The notes under the pieces are model-generated. The model saw only the letters and a program-made list of their open reading frames with translations, searched no databases and was not told where the DNA came from. A stretch of 9,570 nt of DNA from Methanomassiliicoccales archaeon (GTDB lineage: Archaea > Thermoplasmatota > Thermoplasmata > SG8-5), in assembly GCA_030636255.1 (NCBI GenBank), contig DAOVXH010000055.1:1-9570 (forward strand). Reading direction: 5' to 3'. The position numbers were made by a program, and so were the translations under genes. Positions 6,231 through 9,570 of the stretch are shown here, one piece after another (position 1 is the stretch's first letter; each line of letters starts with the position of its first letter).

Positions 6231-8126
6231 CTATCCTCTGAAAGTTATACGCTTGCTAATATTTCGGTGAAGCGGAAGTGGTTCAAATGGCATATTCCCC
6301 TGCTTCTCATTAAAGAGGGCTATCAGTTCTTCTGCGTTAAGGGATTTTTCTTCCTGGCCACGGATACGAACACTGAATTTGCCTGATTCCTTTTCTTTAT
6401 CACCATATACAATGATAAACGGAATCCACTCTTTCTCAGCATAACGTATCATCTTGCCAACTGATAGGTCTCGATCATCAATGTCTACACGGCCGGGCAA
6501 TTTTTCTGCAATGGCCAGGCAATCATCAACAAACTCACCCTTAACCGGAAGAAGCCTTATCTGGGTAGGAGCCAGCCAGAATGGTAACTGAGCCTTGATG
6601 CCCTGCTGGGAGTCCATACTTGCCTTTTCCAGTAATGAGTAAATCAGCCTTTCAATTGCACCGGATGTTGATTGATGCAATATGAGAGGAAAATGTTTTT
6701 CACCATCAGAGCCAATATATGTGATATCATAGCGTTCTGCATTTTCAACATCAATTTGGTCAGTATTCAGGGCACTAGCCTTGTCCAGGCAATCAACGAA
6801 GTTCCACTCGTACTTGAACACGAAGTAGAAGAATCTGTCATTCCACATTTCAACCAATGCTGGGCGGTTCCATCTCTTCACCAGGCCCATGACGAATTCC
6901 TTATTATCGTTATAGAATTCTTTGGTAACGCGAATGGCAAATTCCAAGTCATTGGGAATCTCATAGCCAATGCCTTCAAGAACGCTTCTTGAAAGTTCAA
7001 ACCTGTCTTCAATTTCCTCCTTGGCTTGCGGAAGGTCGGCACAGAATGAATGGCAATCTGGCATTGTGAAAGCTCTTAGTCGGCGTAGGCCAGCAAGTTC
7101 TCCGCGCTGCTCCACCCTGAACGAATATCTTGAAAGCTCATAGAGTCTCAGTGGAAGGTTCTTGTAAGACACAGTGGCATCATGCATCATCAGAAATTGA
7201 CCGAAACAAGCTGCGAATCGTAAAAACACGCGTTTGTCAGGTGTCTGAATTGTATATTGCCTGGCTGGAAATCGGTTCATGTAAGATTTTAAACTGGGGT
7301 GCTCAAAATCATACATTATTGGCGATTCAATTTCCATACCACCAGTGCGCTTGACCTCGTCATTAACATACCGTTCCAGCAAGCTCTTTATCAGCTTGCC
7401 TTTGGGATAGTATCGGAAATTGCCCGGGTCCGAGCCTGGCTCATAGTCCACAAGTTCCAGGCGGCGCATCAGTTCTATATGCGGTGGTTCCTGTTTGCTT
7501 ATACGGCTCTTTGCCATTTCATACTGGCAGAACTTTTTGAGATTAATGTTATCCTGAAAATCATAGCCCTTGACCTTGTTCTTTTTCTGGTCCAGTTCTA
7601 GATTGTGTTCATTTCCATCGGTGTCCAGAACAAACCACTGGCTCTTGATTTTTTCCTCGGCCTTGACTGCATCTGAAAGGTCCTGATCCTCAGGTTCTGC
7701 GTCGTCGGCAGTTATCTCCCTGGAAAGCTCGCTGAGGGGATGTCCCTTGCAACTGATATTGAATGATTTGTACCAGCCAAATGGTGAGGCATATACTTCA
7801 TGACCTTTTTCTTTCAAAATTTCCTCGGCAGCATGAAGAATCTTAATACTGGCACTGGCCTTGGCCAATGATGAACTTAAATGGGCGTAGGGGTAAAGGA
7901 CTATGCGCTGGGCTTCTACCTGGCTGGCGATTTCCTCAATGTTTGTCACCAGGGCCTTTGCTGCAGCATCTTCCTTGCCTTCGTCCCTCTTTTCAAAACT
8001 AATGAAGGCAACAAGCACTTCTTCAACGCGATTCTTTTTCTGGCTATCACTGATTTCTTCTGCCAGCTTGGTCTTTTTCCTAGCCTCGTACTCTATAAAA
8101 TCCGCGTGAATGAACAGTACTTTCAT
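6231..8126 (-). CDS. thrS: Threonyl-tRNA synthetase, archaeal type with editing domain
   Basis: It charges tRNA-Thr with threonine and clears mischarged Ser-tRNA-Thr. The 631 residues include: (1) an N-terminal archaeal editing domain (about 1-140, D-aminoacyl-tRNA deacylase-like) with H82 in YAHLSSSLAK, Y119/K120 in FGWYKSF and E133 in KGHPLSELSR, matching the editing-pocket residues of Pyrococcus ThrRS; (2) a class II catalytic core with motif 2 region YELSRYSFRVEQRGE and FTMPDCHSFC; (3) an anticodon-binding domain from about FWLAPTQIRLLPV (516) onward. Candidate zinc ligands are C307 (RFAACFGQF), H359 (DCHSFC) and H484 (LILHQSTSGAIER). The ATG at 8126 gives the family-typical start MKVLFIHADFIEYE; a TTG 9 nt upstream is less likely. 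GGTTGAT just upstream is a weak SD. It heads the minus-strand run. Confidence 0.97.
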   Translation of the reverse strand: MKVLFIHADFIEYEARKKTKLAEEISDSQKKNRVEEVLVAFISFEKRDEGKEDAAAKALVTNIEEIASQVEAQRIVLYPYAHLSSSLAKASASIKILHAAEEILKEKGHEVYASPFGWYKSFNISCKGHPLSELSREITADDAEPEDQDLSDAVKAEEKIKSQWFVLDTDGNEHNLELDQKKNKVKGYDFQDNINLKKFCQYEMAKSRISKQEPPHIELMRRLELVDYEPGSDPGNFRYYPKGKLIKSLLERYVNDEVKRTGGMEIESPIMYDFEHPSLKSYMNRFPARQYTIQTPDKRVFLRFAACFGQFLMMHDATVSYKNLPLRLYELSRYSFRVEQRGELAGLRRLRAFTMPDCHSFCADLPQAKEEIEDRFELSRSVLEGIGYEIPNDLEFAIRVTKEFYNDNKEFVMGLVKRWNRPALVEMWNDRFFYFVFKYEWNFVDCLDKASALNTDQIDVENAERYDITYIGSDGEKHFPLILHQSTSGAIERLIYSLLEKASMDSQQGIKAQLPFWLAPTQIRLLPVKGEFVDDCLAIAEKLPGRVDIDDRDLSVGKMIRYAEKEWIPFIIVYGDKEKESGKFSVRIRGQEEKSLNAEELIALFNEKQGNMPFEPLPLHRNISKRITFRG

Positions 8127-8207
8127 TGTTATCAACCATCGAGAGAATACAACTGGTATAATTAATTTAAGGTTTTGTTTTGTGTTAACAATTTCAGCTC
8201 CGAGCAG
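8127..8207. promoter_or_regulatory. Divergent promoter region between thrS and the plus-strand gene
   Basis: The AT-rich core at 8157-8170 (TATAATTAATTTAA) can act as a TATA box in either direction. For thrS, a start about 25 nt away falls near 8134, giving an almost leaderless mRNA. For the plus gene it falls near 8186-8191, downstream of the TTG at 8175. This is why I prefer the GTG at 8208 for that gene. No operator repeat is evident. Confidence 0.45.
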
Positions 8208-9266
8208 GTGAAGGGGGGTTGGGCTGAGCTAGCGGAGGAGCTGGGTGGGGGGAATAAGCCATTGCTGGGGTGGGTTAATTCATGGAAACTGTACATAAGC
8301 GCAAAAAATTTAAATGAATGGGCTTATGGTTATGGGATGACCGACCCCCTGGAACTCTGCCAGGCCATTCTCAAACTCGGTCCGGAGGAAGAGGTGGATT
8401 TTCATGCAGAGAAGGAATTGAAACGTTCATTACTGGAGTACATAGCAAAGCCAAAAAAAGCATTGGCTGACATAGTTTATATGATAAATGGTAAGGAATA
8501 CACATCATTACTGGATGCCTTGGCCAAAGAAGATGATATTGAAAATGCTGGCATACGATTTTTAAAGCCAAAACTCAAGGAAAATTGGGACTATAATACT
8601 CCAACAAAGACCATCGCTCTAATGGGACAGGGAATGGGGTGGGTGGAGCATTTCAGTTATGACGCATTCAGCCTGGACAAATGGGACAGGCAACAGCATA
8701 TCCAACGGGAAAATGTCATGATTCGTGCTTTCCTTACTAAATTCTATTACCCGGAGTCAATCAAGACAAAATCAGAAGACCCGCTGGCAGGCCCAATAAG
8801 GCATTATGTCCCAAAGGTTCGACTCATGGAAGACATGTGGAATCATATCAGAAGCACTGGCATGGTGCCATTTGAAATTCGCGTTTGCACATACACAAAA
8901 AATGCCAGATATTCTTATGACCTGGATCTTATCAACAATACCCTTCTAAAAGATTTCAGAGGGGGACAGGCGACATTGAAGAACAAGGCAGAGCGCACAG
9001 TTATAGATTATCTAAACTTTGACACAATACTGGCTGCCACTGATATGAAAGACATAGTCAAGAAAACATTCATCAATCTTTTTGAGATGGAACATGCTAT
9101 AGCATTCGACATATCACATTCAATGGGCATAACAGACCAGATGGCAATGAATGCCCTGAATTCTATAGTACATCGAGGGCTTGCAGAAAAGGAGGGGGCT
9201 GCGCCCAGAGAAGTGTATTTTATTGACCCAGAGGCATTGGCTAAGCAGGCCAAAAAATTTGAATGA
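8208..9266 (+). CDS. Uncharacterised protein with winged-helix-like C-terminus
   Basis: I do not recognise the family. The frame encodes about 352 residues from a GTG at 8208. Upstream in frame there is a TTG at 8175; the first ATG is at 8337. Coding continues convincingly upstream of that ATG (aromatic-rich GWVNSWKLYISAKNLNEWAYGYG), so an ATG start would discard real protein. The protein is soluble, without signal peptide or TM helix, and rich in Lys, Glu, Trp and Tyr. Residues about 287-341 resemble a winged helix-turn-helix: helix with FDISHSMGITDQ, recognition-like helix MAMNALNSIVHRGL, then AEKEGAAPREVYFIDP as wing. This suggests DNA or RNA binding, but no ligand-binding or catalytic motif is visible in the long N-terminal part. 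It is divergent from thrS, which could mean regulation of its neighbour or of itself; this is inference only. Confidence 0.85.
   Translation: MKGGWAELAEELGGGNKPLLGWVNSWKLYISAKNLNEWAYGYGMTDPLELCQAILKLGPEEEVDFHAEKELKRSLLEYIAKPKKALADIVYMINGKEYTSLLDALAKEDDIENAGIRFLKPKLKENWDYNTPTKTIALMGQGMGWVEHFSYDAFSLDKWDRQQHIQRENVMIRAFLTKFYYPESIKTKSEDPLAGPIRHYVPKVRLMEDMWNHIRSTGMVPFEIRVCTYTKNARYSYDLDLINNTLLKDFRGGQATLKNKAERTVIDYLNFDTILAATDMKDIVKKTFINLFEMEHAIAFDISHSMGITDQMAMNALNSIVHRGLAEKEGAAPREVYFIDPEALAKQAKKFE
8213..8274 (+). other. G-tract cluster at the 5' end of the plus-strand gene (possible G-quadruplex)
   Basis: Six runs of three to six G occur on the plus strand at 8213-8218, 8221-8223, 8243-8245, 8247-8252, 8267-8270 and 8272-8274. 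They fall in the first codons of the uncharacterised gene and stand out from the surrounding moderate-GC DNA. Two loops between runs are long (about 14 and 19 nt), so any quadruplex would be non-canonical. Confidence 0.4.
9252..9257 (-). terminator. T-run, possible terminator of the right-edge minus-strand gene
   Basis: Six T residues on the minus strand lie 10 nt after the TAA stop at 9268-9270, within the last codons (AAA-AAA-type lysines) of the plus-strand gene. The mutual placement of T-runs in convergent genes fits U-run termination, but coding sequence alone could explain it. Confidence 0.3.
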
Positions 9267-9267
9267 A

Positions 9268-9570
9268 TTACTTATTTTGTTCTTCCACTTCTTTTTTTCG
9301 GTCTTCTTCCTCAAGTGCCTGGGCCTTCTGGCGGCCTGTAGGGCGATAAAAACCTGGCTTGAAAATCAATTCTGTGGCAATAAGAACAATTGCCAGGACT
9401 GCCACTATAACAACAATGTTCCAGGGAAATGGATTTGACGGCTCCGGGCCCTCAAGTTCAATATCATAGCAGCCTGTTGAAGGAAGTCTGGCTGAAGCTC
9501 CTGAAATATCACTGGCCAGTATCCATAATTCCAAAGTTCCTTTATATTTCTGGGGCGGGATTTCAAAATA
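9268..9570 (-). CDS. C-terminal part of a probable membrane-anchored extracytoplasmic protein (5' end outside window)
   Basis: The frame is open through the right edge (100 codons plus stop visible), so the true start lies outside; internal TTG/ATG codons near 9524-9534 are not needed as starts. The visible part begins with FEIPPQKYKGTLELWILASDISGASA, which looks like the last strands of an extracellular beta-sandwich domain. Next comes a short Pro/Glu-rich spacer containing one Cys, and one TM helix of about 20 residues (WNIVVIVAVLAIVLIATELIF). The protein ends in a charged tail of about 30 residues (EEEDRKKEVEEQNK) with helical, coiled-coil-like composition. By the positive-inside rule the basic residues after the helix put the tail in the cytoplasm. 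I cannot name the family. The stop codon is 1 nt from that of the convergent plus-strand gene. Confidence 0.8.
   Translation of the reverse strand, partial: YFEIPPQKYKGTLELWILASDISGASARLPSTGCYDIELEGPEPSNPFPWNIVVIVAVLAIVLIATELIFKPGFYRPTGRQKAQALEEEDRKKEVEEQNK
9292..9298 (+). terminator. T-run, possible terminator of the plus-strand gene
   Basis: Seven T residues lie about 25 nt after the TGA at 9264-9266, preceded by a further TATTTT at 9273-9277. Archaeal termination commonly uses U-rich stretches without a hairpin. The run lies inside the end of the convergent gene, so it may also simply reflect Lys/Glu codons on the other strand. Confidence 0.35.

Noticed and set aside
8127..8135. TTG start for thrS giving three extra residues
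   Set aside because: The ATG at 8126 reproduces the usual archaeal ThrRS N-terminus (MKVLFIH) and has SD-like GGTTGAT just upstream.
9268..9534. Complete 88-residue protein starting at TTG 9534
   Set aside because: The same frame stays open without a stop to the window edge and the upstream residues continue a beta-strand-like domain, so it is the end of a longer gene.
1..9570. CRISPR arrays, insertion sequences, tRNA or rRNA genes
   Set aside because: No regularly spaced direct repeats, transposase motifs, inverted-repeat ends or tRNA-like cloverleaf segments were seen; nearly all bases are accounted for by protein genes.

Overview
The window reads as a piece of an archaeal chromosome of moderate GC (roughly mid-40s percent by eye). 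Four things point to Archaea. The threonyl-tRNA synthetase carries the archaea-specific N-terminal editing domain. Several genes have near-perfect archaeal Shine-Dalgarno sites (GGAGGTGA, then 6 nt, then ATG). TATA-box-like elements sit where promoters are expected. NuoJ is encoded by two small genes, as it is in haloarchaea. A Thermoplasmatota-type euryarchaeon (for example Marine Group II-like) fits, but the sequence alone does not prove that placement.

Layout, read in the direction of transcription (mostly the minus strand). Eight co-directional genes run from about 8126 down to 1. First comes thrS (archaeal threonyl-tRNA synthetase), then a twin-ATPase ABC-F protein starting 8 nt after it, then a dCMP deaminase gene overlapping the ABC-F gene by 4 nt. 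After a short gap with a TATA-like element comes a tightly packed respiratory complex I membrane-arm cluster: nuoJ1 (TM1-3 of NuoJ), nuoJ2 (TM4-5 of NuoJ), nuoK, nuoL and nuoM. The last runs off the left edge. The five nuo genes overlap or abut (ATGA, 10-nt overlap, 6-nt gap, TAATG), so they should be translationally coupled. Together they encode most of the proton-pumping membrane arm. The quinone/FeS module (nuoA, B, CD, H, I) is not directly upstream and must lie elsewhere.

On the plus strand, divergent from thrS across a short AT-rich promoter region (8127-8207), lies one gene of about 352 codons for an unrecognised protein with a winged-helix-like C-terminus. Its start is uncertain and its 5' end is unusually G-rich. 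It converges, with only 1 nt between stop codons, on a minus-strand gene that enters from the right edge. That gene encodes the C-terminal part of a probable membrane-anchored surface protein: extracytoplasmic domain, one TM helix, charged cytoplasmic tail.

I found no mobile element, CRISPR array, tRNA, rRNA or clear defence system. The most notable points are the split and divergent NuoJ/NuoK/NuoM details, the uncharacterised winged-helix-like protein with its G-rich start, and a strong shortage of the tetranucleotide GATC across the window (four sites by manual scan).
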